This document shows positions 43,030 to 53,715 of a stretch of DNA of 64,000 bases, in pieces. The notes below the pieces were generated by a model. It ran no database searches. It worked only from the letters and a program-made list of their open reading frames with translations, and was not told the DNA's origin. Position 1 is the first letter of the stretch. Each line of letters begins with the position of its first letter. The translations under genes and the position numbers were made by a program. Source of the DNA: Tiliqua scincoides (lineage: Eukaryota > Chordata > Lepidosauria > Squamata > Scincidae); NCBI RefSeq assembly GCF_035046505.1, contig NC_089822.1:106232807-106296806 (forward strand), given 5' to 3'.

Positions 43030-44215
43030 AATTCATAAGAACAGCCCCGCTGGATCAGGCCATAGGCACATCTAGTCCAGCTTCCTGTATCTCACAGTGG
43101 CCCACCAAATGCCTCAGGGAGCACACAAGACAACAAGAGATCTGCATCCTGGTGCCCTCCCTTGCATCTGGCATTCTGATGTAGCCCATTTCTAAAATCA
43201 GGAGATTGAACAAACCCATTATGGCTTATAACCTGTAATGGATTTTTCCTCCAGAAACTTGTCCAATCCCCTTTTAAAGGCATCTAGGCCAGATGCCATC
43301 ACCACATGCTGTGGCAAGGAGTTCCACAGACCAACTTTTTGGCATCCTTCAGTCTCTGAAGACTATGGTATCACGCTCTGAATAGTTTTTCTGGAATAGA
43401 GTGTCCTCGCCAGTGCGTGAAGCCAGGGTAAAGTAGATATGGAGGATAGACTGTTACCCATGCAGCAAATCCCCCCTCTCCACATCGCTGAAATGGTCCA
43501 ATGGAAAGGCAGAAGCCAATATGGCTGGTTCCAGCAGCGTCGCAGGAGTTGCCAGAATGTGACTGTGTTCAGTCATGAACTGCCTCAGGGACTCTGGCTC
43601 TGGATTTTGCCTCGAGGTTGACTCCTGAAGCCTTTTCCATAACTGGATGTAGCCACAAGGCAGTGGAGGTTTGGGATCAGAGTTTTCCTTCTCTCAGATG
43701 AGCTTCCTTCCCAGGCTGACGAGTCCCATCTAGCCGGTGGCTGCTTAGTTGCCTCTTACGACAAGTACAGCCAAACTGAGGGCCTATTCTTATCCCCAGC
43801 CAGTTTATCCACATTTTTTTTTACTTAATCTACTGGATTTTAATCCAGTGAATTTTTTTACAAATCCACTTATCCACAGACCAACTACACATTGAGTAAA
43901 GAAATATTTTCTTTTGTATGTCCTAACTCTCCCAACACTCAATTTTAGTGGATGTCCCCTGGTTCTGGTGTTGTGTGAGAGTGTAAAGAGCATCTCTCTA
44001 TCCACTCTGTCCATCCCCTGCATAATTTTCTATGTCTCAGTCAGGCCCCCCTCAGGCGCCTCTTTTCTAGGCCGAAGAGGCCCAAACGCCGTAGCCTTTC
44101 CTCATAAGGAAGGTGCCCCAGCCCCGCAATCATCTTAGTCGCTCTCTTTTGCACCTTTTCCATTTCCACTATGTCCTTTTTGAGATGTGGTGACCAGAAC
44201 TGGACACATATACAA
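43030..44215 (-). mobile_element. CR1 LINE 3' region, interrupted
   Basis: Reverse-complement CR1: CCCCGCTGGATCAGGCCATA at the left (3' end), ATGCCATCACCACATGCTGT, then after the interruption GTCCTAACTCTCCCAACACT, CATCTCTCTATCCACTCTGT and CACTATGTCCTTTTTGAGAT. An RTE-derived element is inserted at 43337-43872. Confidence 0.85.
43337..43872 (-). mobile_element. Non-autonomous RTE-LINE derivative nested in CR1, 14-bp target duplication
   Basis: The target duplication TCCACAGACCAACT (43323-43336 and 43873-43886) splits the CR1. The left (3') end shares CCTTCAGTCTC, GACTATGGTA and CACGCTCTGAAT with the 3' end of the RTE-like LINE at 1099-1145. The right part resembles the 5' leader of that LINE class (minus-strand GTAAGAGGCAACTAAGCAGC; recalled, not verified). 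No RT coding remains, so it looks like a 5'+3' deletion derivative or a LINE-tailed SINE. Confidence 0.75.
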
Positions 44216-44929
44216 TAATGTATTTAAAATGGAAAACAATAAAAAAAATCTTTAAAGGAACATTTGTTCCCTTAACTTGTGTCAAGCCCCTACTTGTGTC
44301 CATACCAGCTAAATCACTGGTCCAGAACCAAGTAGCCCTGTGCAGGGATGACAGACCCAGGATGGGGGGTAGGGTACCATCCCTTCCACCATCCCCTCTA
44401 CTGGGCCTGAACTGCCCCCTCCCCCTCCCTGAAACACTCCTGCCTCCATTCTGCTCTTCCTCACCTCCCTGCCACTGAGTGCAGCACTTACCTGTCCCAG
44501 TGGCCATCCAGTGGGATAAGGCACCCATGTAATCGTGCAGGCCTTCCCGTTGGTGCCGCTTACTCCCTGGGTGTCAAAGCGCTTTATGGTGCTATTATGA
44601 TATCCATCTCAGTGCCAGCAATGGCTCAGCATAGGATTGGCCTATTTTTTACACACACTATAAATCAGTATCTAACAATGTCTTTCTAGGACTCAGAGCC
44701 TAGAGTCCTAGCATTCACAGTGCTTAGTTGGTTTTGTGATATGTTTGTTGATGTTAAGAAAAAGAGTTCTATAGTACCTTAAAGGGTAACACGTTCATTT
44801 CAGCTATTTCAGTTACTACAAGATGGTTGTTTTTGTTGTAACAGAATTAAAACAATTATATACCCTAGAAGATCTATAGCACAGATACTCAAGAAAATAT
44901 GCACTCGAGCAATTTCAAACTGGAGTGCA
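44216..44929. other. Spacer, no gene seen
   Basis: C-rich unclassified repeat-like stretch 44330-44480 related to 34300-34450, then AT-rich sequence. No coding similarity recognised. Confidence 0.35.
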
Positions 44930-45415
44930 CACACTCCAAAAGTGTGCGAGCGCCTGCAGGGCGTCCCAGGTCAGGGAAAGGGAGAGTGAAGCGATCTGCT
45001 CTGCCTCCGCAAAAGCGGAAGTGGAGCACGATCGCCCCACTCTCCCTTTCCCTGACCTGGGGAACCCTGCAGGTGCTCGTGCAGGGCTCCCCGCACACAG
45101 GGACAGCTGCTGCAGGGACTGGAGGGTGCACCCCAGTCCCTCCAGCCCCGTCAAAAGGGAAAGCGGAGCGATTGTGCTCCGCTTCCGGTTTTGCGGAGCG
45201 GGGCGTGATTGCTCCGCTTTCACTTTTCCTGACCTGGGGAGCCCTGCCGAAGGTTGCGCAGGGCTCCCCGCACCCCCAGGAGGCTGCAGGAGGCTTGGGC
45301 AAGTGCATCCTGCAGATTGCGCTGCTGCCTTTCCCCTGTCTCCTGGCTGCCCCCGCCCCTTAAGGGGGCAGAGGCCAGGACCCACAGGCTGGGGCATCAT
45401 GATGCCTCAGTTTGA
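44930..45415. repeat. GC-rich dispersed repeat, copy 1
   Basis: Contains repeated GGGGAGCCCTGC...GCAGGGCTCCCCGCAC modules, GGAGGCTGCAGGAGGCTTGG and a CCCCGCCCCTTAAGGGGGCA end, shared with 48440-48690. The right edge reads CAGTTTGAATACCACTG, hAT-like, but no matching left end was found. Overlapping open frames on both strands are composition artefacts. Confidence 0.6.
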
Positions 45416-45589
45416 ATACCACTGACTTAATGAGCTGATCCAGGTTTTTGAAAAAGAGCTTTGAAAACAGATAGTCTATATTGCCATCTAGTGGCAAAAT
45501 AATGGAAAAAAATCACAATATGCAAAAATGGATGCAAATAATTTATTAACCGCTAAAATGTTGTTAGGACACAAACGGAAGTTAAAAGT

Positions 45590-45800
45590 AACAAGAGAAG
45601 CAATGCACCGAGGAAAAATTGCAGCGTTGCCGTAGCGGCCAAACTGAGCATGCACAGAGACTGACTGGCACCCAAGCCATGCGTGGCCAGCAACCAAACC
45701 ATGCATGCACAGCAACCAACTTGGCAACTGAATCATGCATGTCTAGCAACTGAGCTGTTCCGGCACAGAGACTGACAACAACTGAAGCATGTGTGTCCAC
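45590..45800. repeat. Degenerate tandem repeat around CATGCATG
   Basis: Irregular repeats of motifs such as ACCAAGCCATGC/ACCATGCATG and AGCAACC/AGCAACTGA about every 25-35 bp. Also two copies of GCACAGAGACTGAC (45654 and 45764). Confidence 0.55.
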
Positions 45801-46599
45801 TAAGGCCAGCACACCCAACACATATAGCACCATCCCACGCATGGTTACACAGGTAAGTCCCACAGGAGCAGGTAGGTGTGTCTTGTGCTATAATTTCCTG
45901 TCATGTGATGATGGATGCCCAGCTGCCAGGTGGGAGATGTGCAATGGGGACAGGTGAGGGACCCAAGGAGCCCCAGCAGCAAGAGCCAATTAAATCCAGA
46001 TGGAGGAAGGGTGGGACTTAAGTGTGTGATAGGTGTGACTGCAATTTGCAGCAGATGTCACAATCCTAATGGCCCTATAAATGGGCACTTGACAAGAGCA
46101 TCTGGGGTGGGGAGGGGTGTGAGGCACAATGATTCCACCCCATGCACACCTGCCCTGTCCCAGGCCCTGGCAAACTGGTTTCAGTCATGCCCTCCCCATC
46201 CAGGCCATGCCATAGTCTATTGTGGGCACATGTCCCCCAAAGCAGTTTACTCATATGGTGGCAGTCTCTGAAGGTGGGCCACCCTGCCCACTCCCAGATC
46301 TGCAGCATCTCTGTGTATAAGATGGGTGGCCTGTGACTGGGGTACCCATGGGAGTAGCAGTAGGCCAACTCCTTGTGAAATGCTGCTTTGATGGCCTTCC
46401 ACTAGCCCTGCAGCCGCCCCATGAAGCTCCCATAGCTATGGAGCTCTATAGCCTGACCCACTTCCCACCAGACTGTGAAGTTGGGAGCCATGGTGCTGCC
46501 CACCACCCTTGCATGGGACCCAATGGCCTCTGGTGCCCAAAACTGTTGCTGGGCAGCTCCAGCAGCCACTTTGCACAGGTACGTGTGTCTCTATGTAAA
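45801..46599. other. Unassigned moderately GC-rich segment
   Basis: No family recognised. It is not CpG-rich and has donor-like CACAG|GTAAGT at about 45850 and CACAG|GTACGT at about 46577. Open frames of 60-120 codons on both strands have no domain that I know. It could be an old transposon body. Confidence 0.3.
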
Positions 46600-48245
46600 G
46601 AATTTATATCCTGCCTTTCCCATGCTGAAGCAAATACTCAAGGAGGCTCATAAAGTTGCATATTAAAATGTACAATTTATACAGAGAATAAAATTAATAA
46701 AGAACAATAAAACCATTAGGGTGGCAACTATTTGGCACAGAGAGAACCAAAAAACTATTACAAGGCCACAGAAGGCAGACATCAACCCATCAACTAAACA
46801 CCAGATGAAACAGAAGTGTTTTGAGCCCTCAAAAAAAGCCACAAGGAAGGGGTATTAATTCCCCTGGTAGGGAATTCCATAATTGTGGTACCACTACTCA
46901 AATTCATGCCGCCATCCCTCTAACTTGGGACAAAGGTAGTACTTGTAGGAGAGCTCCCTTACAAGATCTCTGAGGGCCAGCTGGAATGTATGGGGGAAGA
47001 CAGTCCTTCTGATAACCTGGACCTAAACCATGAAAAGCTTTAATTGTACCAGACCTTGAATTGTGTCTGAAAACGAATGGGCAGTCAGTGCAGTTGCCAA
47101 AGCAGTAGTTCAACAGAATCACGCCTTCTTGCTCCAGAAACCACCTGGGCTGCTGCATATTGCAATTTCCGATCTGTTTTTGAGGGCAGCCCCACACAGA
47201 GCATGTTAGAGTAATTGAGGGCCCAATCCTATCCAATTTTCCAGTGCCGGTGCAGCTGTGCCAATGGTGCATGCACTGCATGTTGTGGAGGGGCAGCAGT
47301 CACAGAGGCCTCCTTAAGGTATGGGAACATTTGTTCCTTTACCTTGGGGCTGCATCGGTGCTGGAAAATTGGATAGGATTGGGCCCTCAGTCTTGAAATC
47401 ACTAAGGCATGGATAACTGTGGTCAGGTCCTATCGACTCCAGTATAGCTGCAGCTGGTGCACCAGCCAAAGTTGGGCAAACATACCCCTAGCTTCTGCTG
47501 CCACCTGGCTCTCTAGGGAGAGCTGTGAGTCCAGGAGCACTCACAATCTGTGCACCCACTCCTGCAGAGGGAGTGCAACCCTATTCAGAGTTGGCAGGTG
47601 ACTCAGTAACTGCATCAAGAATTTCCTGACCAGGAGGGCCTCTGTCTTTTCTGGATTCAGTCTATTGGCCCTCATTCAGTTGACCCCAACTGCCTCCAGA
47701 GATCATTCCAGGACTTCTACAGCTTCTTTGGAACAAGATGGTAAAGAGAAAGAGTTGGGTATCATCAGAATACTGGTAGCACCCGACTCCAAATCCCCAG
47801 ATGATCTTCCCCAGTGGTTTCATGTAGATATTTAAAAGCATGGGGGACAGACTAGAACCCTGTAGAACCACTGTGTAAAGCTCAGAGCAGGTGGACTCCA
47901 GCATCACAATCTGGGACCTGTCAGCCAAGAAAGAGTGGAAGGAGTGGAACCATCACAAAGCAGTGCCCCAAGGCCCAACTTGGCCAGCCATCCCAGATAT
48001 CCCAGAAGGATATCATGGTCAATGGTATCGAAAGCTGCTGAGAGGTTCAACAGGACCAGCAAGGCTGCACTCCTGCCTAGTCCCCAGTGAAGATGGATGA
48101 TCTTCACCATCAGGCAGCCAAGATTGTCTTTGTCTCAAAGCCAAACTGAAAGGGGCCCAATTAATCTGTCTCATTTAGGATCCCCTAGAGCTGAGACATC
48201 ACTACCCATTCAATAACCTTAGCCAAGACAGTTGTGTGCCTGCCA
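46600..48245 (-). mobile_element. L2/CR1-superfamily LINE RT remnant, interrupted
   Basis: Minus-strand RT pieces in order from right to left: LVLLNLSAAFDTIDHDILLG (about 47990-48065), GSSLSPMLLNIYMKPLGKII with CYQYSDDTQLFLF (about 47740-47870; SDD in place of ADD), then degraded downstream sequence to about 46600. There are several frame changes. A MITE is inserted at 47219-47386. Confidence 0.75.
47219..47386. mobile_element. Harbinger-like MITE (long form) nested in L2
   Basis: 168 bp, ends GGGCCCAATCCTATCC and GGATAGGATTGGGCCC, a perfect 16-bp inverted pair. L2 sequence resumes on the right. Confidence 0.85.
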
Positions 48246-48249
48246 TAGA

Positions 48250-48690
48250 CTGTGACAGGGCAAAAGCCCCAGGCGCTGCCTGCTGGCACCCCATGGAAGC
48301 CTCTCTGAGGCTCCCGACGGGGGCGGAAACAGTGCTTCTGGTTTGTTGGAAGCACAGTTTAAAGCTCTGGGGAACCTCACAGAGGTTTCCCCGGTGTGGG
48401 AAGAAGTTGCGCAAGGCTTTGTGCGCCTCTGGTGAGTAGGGGGGTGGATTTCTGCCCGTGGGGGGGGCGGCAATCCACTTTCTGCCTGCGTGGGGCGGCG
48501 ATCGCTCCGCATCCACTTTCCCTGCTGTGGGGAGCCCTGCCAGAAGTTGCACTGGGCTCCCCGCACCCCGGGGAGGCTGCAGGAGGCTTGGGTAAGTGCA
48601 CCCAAGCCCCTGCAGCCCCCTGAGTGGCGCGATCCTGGGAACTGCGCTGCTGCCTTCCCCCCCATCTCTAGGCTGCCCCTGCCCCTTAAG
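48250..48690. repeat. GC-rich dispersed repeat, copy 2
   Basis: Shares GGGGAGCCCTGCCAGAAGTT, GGGCTCCCCGCACCCC, GAGGCTGCAGGAGGCTTGG and CTGCCCCTGCCCCTTAAGGG with 44930-45415. Open frames over it are artefacts. Confidence 0.6.
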
Positions 48691-48699
48691 GGTAAATTC

Positions 48700-49484
48700 T
48701 TACCCTTATTTGGTCAAGATCAGCTAATACTACTGATTATAGAATAGAATACTCTTATCCCATGTCTACTACATTTTCTAAGGAGATTTTGAAAAGAGAT
48801 TAAGAGAATTATACTCAAAGATGATGAACACTATATCAATACCCTCTCTAGAGGGGTTCACCAACTCACTGGCTAGTTTCAGTTGGCTTATTAAGGCCTT
48901 TTCTATTTAGATCAGATTTAGGCTAGATTTTAAAGTCTAGGTTTGTTTTTTAATTATAATTTTTAAGAAACTACACATCACAAAGGCAATTACTATATCT
49001 TAAGTAGATGATGAAATGGTTGGCCAGCTGAGTGATGATGGAGGAAGGCTCATGCTGATCCTGACATAGGTAAGAATTTATCTTTGAGAGTATTTTATGA
49101 TGATGTGACCAGCAAAAAAGGCTTATTTTTTGTCATTTTGTGTGTGCAGAGAGTCATCCAGCTGAACTGTCTGAAGTGCCTTTTATATCCTGGCCCATGG
49201 GGAGAAATTAAAGATACTTTGGTGGTTCACTTTGATCAATTTCCTAAAACATTGCAGTTAAATTGCTTGCATACACCACAACTTAGACTCCATGATGGCA
49301 GTTCTTGGTGAGGTATCTCTTTTTTGTAGATTTGGGGTTTTTAGTTTTTTTACAAAACAAGTGCAAAAAGCTGTGTTATGTGTTTATTTTGTTATAACTG
49401 AAAAAATCACACCTCTACATATGAAAAGGTTCTGTCTTTCTGTCTCACTGATAACCTTCCCAGTAGTTAGATGCTATCTCAGAG
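48700..49484. other. Spacer, no gene seen
   Basis: AT-rich. Bases 49037-49095 have a diverged partner at 50258-50320 (shared GATGGAGGA, GCTCATG and TGATCCTGAC). No coding similarity. Confidence 0.35.
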
Positions 49485-49830
49485 TTCATGGAGGGATGTC
49501 TCAAAATGCAGATAATACCCAATGTCATCCATTCCATCTCATGCTAAGGAGACTCTGGAGATTCTGCACCAGTGTTTGGAGTTGGTAAAGGGCTGGATAA
49601 ACATGAAAAAGCTGAAATTAAATCCAGGAAAGACATATTTTCCTGTTGACACAGCTACAGTCCCCCTGAAGGATCTGTTGCTGCTAGTTTATAATTTTTG
49701 TCTTTTTAATGTTGTATTGAGTAGATTTTTAATGTTTATGGTTATTGAGATTTTATGCTGTAAGCTGCTTTAAATGCCCTTTGGGAAGATAAAGTGGGAT
49801 AGAAGGTTAGTAAATAAAATTTTAGGAGTT
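49485..49830 (+). mobile_element. L2-type LINE 3' remnant
   Basis: Encodes a decayed RT piece (AKETLEILHQCLELVKGWIN then MKKLKLNPGKT), followed by the AAGCTGCTTTAAATGCCC / GATAAAGTGGGATAGAAGG 3' end. A second tail-like piece is at 50189-50250. Confidence 0.65.
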
Positions 49831-49952
49831 GTCTTGGACACAGCCTTGAACCTGAATATGCAGGTTCTGTGCAGTGTCCCTCACTCCATTGAATTCTCTG
49901 CTGTGAGAGGTGCTGCAGACACCTATGAAGCTGATGTTTTGGTGGTTGGTTA

Positions 49953-50042
49953 AGCCTATAATTCTCTGCACACTTTTGTGGGAGTAAATCCCATTGAACA
50001 CAATGGGACTTACATCTCAGTAGACCTGCATCAGATTGGGCT
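49953..50042. mobile_element. Short Harbinger-like MITE
   Basis: AGTAAATCCCATTGAACACA and TGGGACTTACATCTCAGTAG inside, right end AGATTGGGCTG. Confidence 0.7.
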
Positions 50043-50334
50043 GAAAACTTCTTTCAGCTGGCCTTTGGTACTGCGTGGTGCTTGATATATTTAAGATACT
50101 GTTGGGTTTAAAAAAAGAATTTTGTCACTTTGTCTTTTTTCAGTATTTTGATCTCTTATGCTTATGCACCAAAACATTAGTTTTATTGCAAGCCACCCTG
50201 AATCTCTTAGAGGAGAATGGTGGGGGGGGGGGATACATTTTATAAATATACCTGTTATGATGGAGGACGAAAGCTCATGGTGATCCTGACCAAACATGGG
50301 TAAAAATGGTATCTTTGAGTTTATTACTCTATGG

Positions 50335-50768
50335 CAGTGGTTTCCAATGTTTTTTCACTTGTGTATCTTTTGGCAGCCCATTTCTATAAACTGCGCCCCT
50401 CATATTAGCAAAATGTTTGTAATTAATAAAGGCTGCAATCCTAACCAAACTTTCCTGAGAGTAAGCTCCATTGAACAAAATAGGATTTACTTCTGAGTAG
50501 ATCTGGTTAGGATTGTGCCCATAGTTGCTGCTGTTTCACATTTATGTTTTCAACTACAGATCTTGATCTGATAGATGCTACATGAATTGAGGACCAGAAA
50601 CTAGCAATTGTTGGGGCTTTCACAGCCAGCTAGCTGCCTTCCTTCCTGCCTTGCCAGCCCCACAAGGCATTCTAATACAGTTTCTGCCTTTTCCCACCAT
50701 TATTCAATGCTTTTTCAAGTCCTGGTAAGTACTCATGGGCTACACATTTCCCAGGTTAGGAACCACTG
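50335..50768 (+). mobile_element. hAT-type element with near-perfect target duplication
   Basis: 434 bp, starts CAGTGGTTTCCAATG and ends CAGGTTAGGAACCACTG. The flanks CTCTATGG and CTCTAGGG match at seven of eight positions. A short MITE is nested at 50431-50520. Confidence 0.85.
50431..50520 (+). mobile_element. Short Harbinger-like MITE nested in hAT element
   Basis: Starts GGCTGCAATCCTAACC and ends GGTTAGGATTGTGCCC, with TTGAACAAAATAGGATTTAC inside. Same subfamily as 32678 and 40559. Confidence 0.9.
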
Positions 50769-51037
50769 CTCTAGGGTGATGGGGTCAGCAGCAATGAAGG
50801 CTGATGCTGAAACGGAAGAATGGGGAAGGGCTGCTTTTATGTCCATAGATAGGATTACCAGATACAAAGAGGTTGACAGACTCCCTCTACCTTTGACCAC
50901 TGTAAAGCAGAGGGAATTTTGACTTAATGTGCAAGGACTTAAAAAGCTGTAGCTGCCAAAATTCCCTCTTCTATACAATGGTGAAAGGCAGAGTCATTCT
51001 GTCACCTTTGCAACTGGTCACCCCAACCACAGACTTG

Positions 51038-51126
51038 AGCTGTGATTCTATGCACACTTTCCTGAGAGTAAACCCCACTGAAGAGAATGGGACTTGTTTC
51101 TGAGTAGATAAGCACAGGAGTGGGCT
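51038..51126. mobile_element. Short Harbinger-like MITE
   Basis: CTTTCCTGAGAGTAAACCCC then GGGACTTGTTTCTGAGTAGA. The inverted ends are decayed. Confidence 0.75.
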
Positions 51127-51248
51127 CTTAGGTGACTAGGTATACCTTTTTGGACTAATCCAACAGAGCTCACTTTATTTAAAGCTCGATAACTTCACAG
51201 AAGAGGCAGCAGCAGCAAGGAGGTCTCTGTGCACAGCTGGTAGTGTCA

Positions 51249-51523
51249 GCCCAATCCTATGCATGCCTATTCAGAAGTCAGTTCCATTGCAGTCAATGGG
51301 GCTTACTCCCAGGTAAGAGGGGCTAGGATGGCAGCCTGAGAGCCCCATCCTGTGCATGTCTACTAAGAAGTAAGTCCCACAGTAGTCAATGGGGCTTACT
51401 CCCAGGTAAGTAGGGCTAGGATGGCAGCCTGAGAGCCCCAGCCTGTGCATGTCTACTCAGAAGTAAATCCCATTAGAATCAATGGGGCTTACTCCCAGGT
51501 AAGAGTGGCTGGGATGGCAGCCT
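51249..51523. repeat. Three tandem short MITE copies, 93-bp period
   Basis: GCAGCCT junctions end at 51337, 51430 and 51523, exactly 93 bp apart. Each unit is one MITE copy (TGCATGTCTACTCAGAAGTA ... GGGGCTTACTCCCAGGTAAG). It ends just before the GSK3B CpG island. Confidence 0.85.
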
Positions 51524-51853
51524 CTAGTAGCCCAGTGGCAGCGCTGCGTGTGGCCTGCCTCTGAGTGCCACTGGGGGGAAGGGCGGGCACCGGCTGGAGA
51601 CGGACTGCGGGGCTGGCGAGGGACCCACCTTCGACAGGCCTCCTCAGGCGAGTCGTCACCGTCTCCCTTTCCGCAGCTGAGGCCTCTGCCTCTGCGGCGC
51701 TGCCTGCTGGGAGGGGCTCCGCTAGAGGAGAGACGAAGGAACTGCAGTCTGCCTCGAAGGGCGGGGCCAGCGTATTTGCATACGAGGAAGCCTTCCGCGA
51801 CCGGCTAAGGCGAAAGCGGGCGCGCCCCTGCCCCCCTCACCTCGACGCCTCCT

Positions 51854-52343
51854 CCAATAAAAACCCGCGTTTCAGTCAAAACCCGGCTGCGCGTTGAGTC
51901 GGAGAGCGCAATTGGCTAGCGCTCCAGGCCGCCTCATCACCACCCTCCAATCATATTACAGCTGTTCAGGAGCTACGCACCAATCGCAGCTTAGACAGTT
52001 CAGTAGCCCCACCTCCAGGGAGGTGCCCAGCAGGCCAAGAAAAAAAAACCTTGTGACTTTTCCTTTCTGTGCTCAGCCAAGAAGGGTGTAGCGAGCCCCA
52101 CCCACTTTAAGCCCGCCCCCGTGAAGTGGGGTACATCCGTTTGTCCCATTGGCCACTGCTCTGAGGCAGAGGCTTGTCATTGGATCCCAAGAGACAGGGA
52201 GGGAGTGAAGGTTGGCTGCCTTTTCTTATCTCTCCCACGATTGGCTCGCAGGCGTCGCGTGGAGCGTTTCTCTCGCGGCCGCCGATTGGTCCGCCGATGT
52301 AGGGCGAGGAGAAGGTTTCGGGGCGACGGTCGTTCCGGATTGG
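51854..52343. promoter_or_regulatory. Cluster of nine CCAAT/ATTGG boxes
   Basis: CCAAT at 51854, 51947 and 51980; ATTGG at 51911, 52148, 52179, 52240, 52285 and 52339. Most sit in NF-Y-like contexts such as CGATTGGCTC and CCGATTGGTC. All lie inside the CpG island upstream of GSK3B. Confidence 0.7.
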
Positions 52344-52711
52344 CCTTCCGAGCGCGCTCGGTTCTGGCGGAATTCGGGCTCTCGGGTCGGCATTCACGGA
52401 GGGCGCTTAGCGGGGTTGCGTAAGCGTCAGTGCGGCTTTTTCTTCAGAGGGACGCGAGCGCAGCAATTCCACTCGGCTCCGGCGGGATGGGGCGTTCGGT
52501 GCAGCGACGTCTGCGGGGGGCGTCTCATCGCGCGCTGTGAGGCCGCCGTAGGAGAGGAGGCGAAGGAGCCGCGGCAGCCGCTTCCGTAGCGGACAAAGGA
52601 ACTCGGCGAGGAGGAGGAGGGGCCAAGCAACGCAGCGCAGCGCGACCCGCCGCCGCTCCGAGAGCGCCGCAGCTGGCCGAGGGAGGCAGGAGGGGCAGCA
52701 GCGGTAGCGCC

Positions 52712-52813
52712 ATGGCCCGCCCCGCCGCCCGAGCCGCCCGCCAACCGCACTGCAGCGCCCTCCGCCAGAGCCGCCTCTTCGGACGCCGCCTGCCCGCCCT
52801 GTGGGCGCTATGA
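52712..52813 (+). other. Candidate uORF 1 in GSK3B leader
   Basis: ATG in the strong context GCGCCATGG, 33 codons, rich in Arg and Ala, ending in TGA at 52811-52813. It matters only if transcription starts upstream of it. Confidence 0.35.
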
Positions 52814-52848
52814 GGAGGAGCGCCGGGCCCGAGCCGTCCCTGCGCTGA
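52810..52848 (+). other. Candidate uORF 2 in GSK3B leader (ATGA overlap)
   Basis: The start ATG overlaps the stop of uORF 1 (ATGA). It has 12 codons and ends in TGA at 52846-52848. A minimal ATG-TGA start-stop also lies at 53112-53117. Confidence 0.3.
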
Positions 52849-53471
52849 GGAGACACACGAGCGGCTGAGGAGGATCGCGCCGCCCGCCCGCTTGCCTGCG
52901 CGGCCTGCCGCCGCCCCTGCTCCTCGCAGCAGCCTCGTCGGGGCTCCTCTTCGCCCTCAGGCGCCGCAGCCTTCCTCCGCGGCCTGCTCCTGAGGGAGCC
53001 TTGCCGCCGCGAGGGCTGGTCGACCCTCCTTCGCCGGGTCTCCTCAGCCCCGGTGACCGCCGCGCCCCCCAGGAAGAAGGAGCCCGCCCGCCCGCCCGCC
53101 GTCGCCTCCTCATGTGACTGACTCCCTGCCGCGGAAGGCGAGCAGCGGCAGCGAAAGAAGCTCGGCCCTCGCCTCTCCTCTCGCTCCCTTCCCACCCCTG
53201 CGCCTGGAGAGGGGCAAGGGGTGGGTGCCGACCGCGCGAGGCCGGGTGGAGGCGGCCCCTGGCTCATGGGAGAGGGGAGGAGGACCAAGGGGATGGCGGC
53301 CCTCTCGCTCTAGAGCCCAGTGAAGGAAGGAAGGGGGCGCAGACTCCGGGAAGGAGGGGGGCAGGCGGTGGGGCTGGAGGACTCGACACGCTTCCTTGTT
53401 CGCTCTGCCACCTGAGAGGAAGAAACAGGAAGGGAAGCGAGGAGGAGGAGGAGGAAGAAGGAAGACCATAA

Positions 53472-53579
<108 letters not shown>

Positions 53580-53627
53580 TGATTTCATAAACCCCCCCAA
53601 CACCTCCTTTATGTGGCTTCTCTCACA

Positions 53628-53715
53628 GCCCAATCCTAGGCATGTCTACTCAGAAGTAAGTCCCACTACAGGCAGTGAGGCTTACTCCCAGGTAAGTGTG
53701 CGTAGGATTGTAGCC
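53628..53715. mobile_element. Short Harbinger-like MITE just after GSK3B exon 1
   Basis: Starts GCCCAATCCTAGGCATGTCT and ends GTAGGATTGTAGCC. It begins 57 bp into intron 1 and carries CCCAG|GTAAGTG at 53687-53698. Confidence 0.9.

Noticed and set aside
48219-48665. Minus-strand open frames in the GC-rich repeat
   Set aside because: The GC-rich repeat is open in several frames on both strands; no conserved motif.
52407-53288. 293-codon minus-strand open frame in the GSK3B CpG island
   Set aside because: Arg/Ser/Pro-rich composition artefact in a CpG island with no domain; overlapping frames on both strands are equally open.
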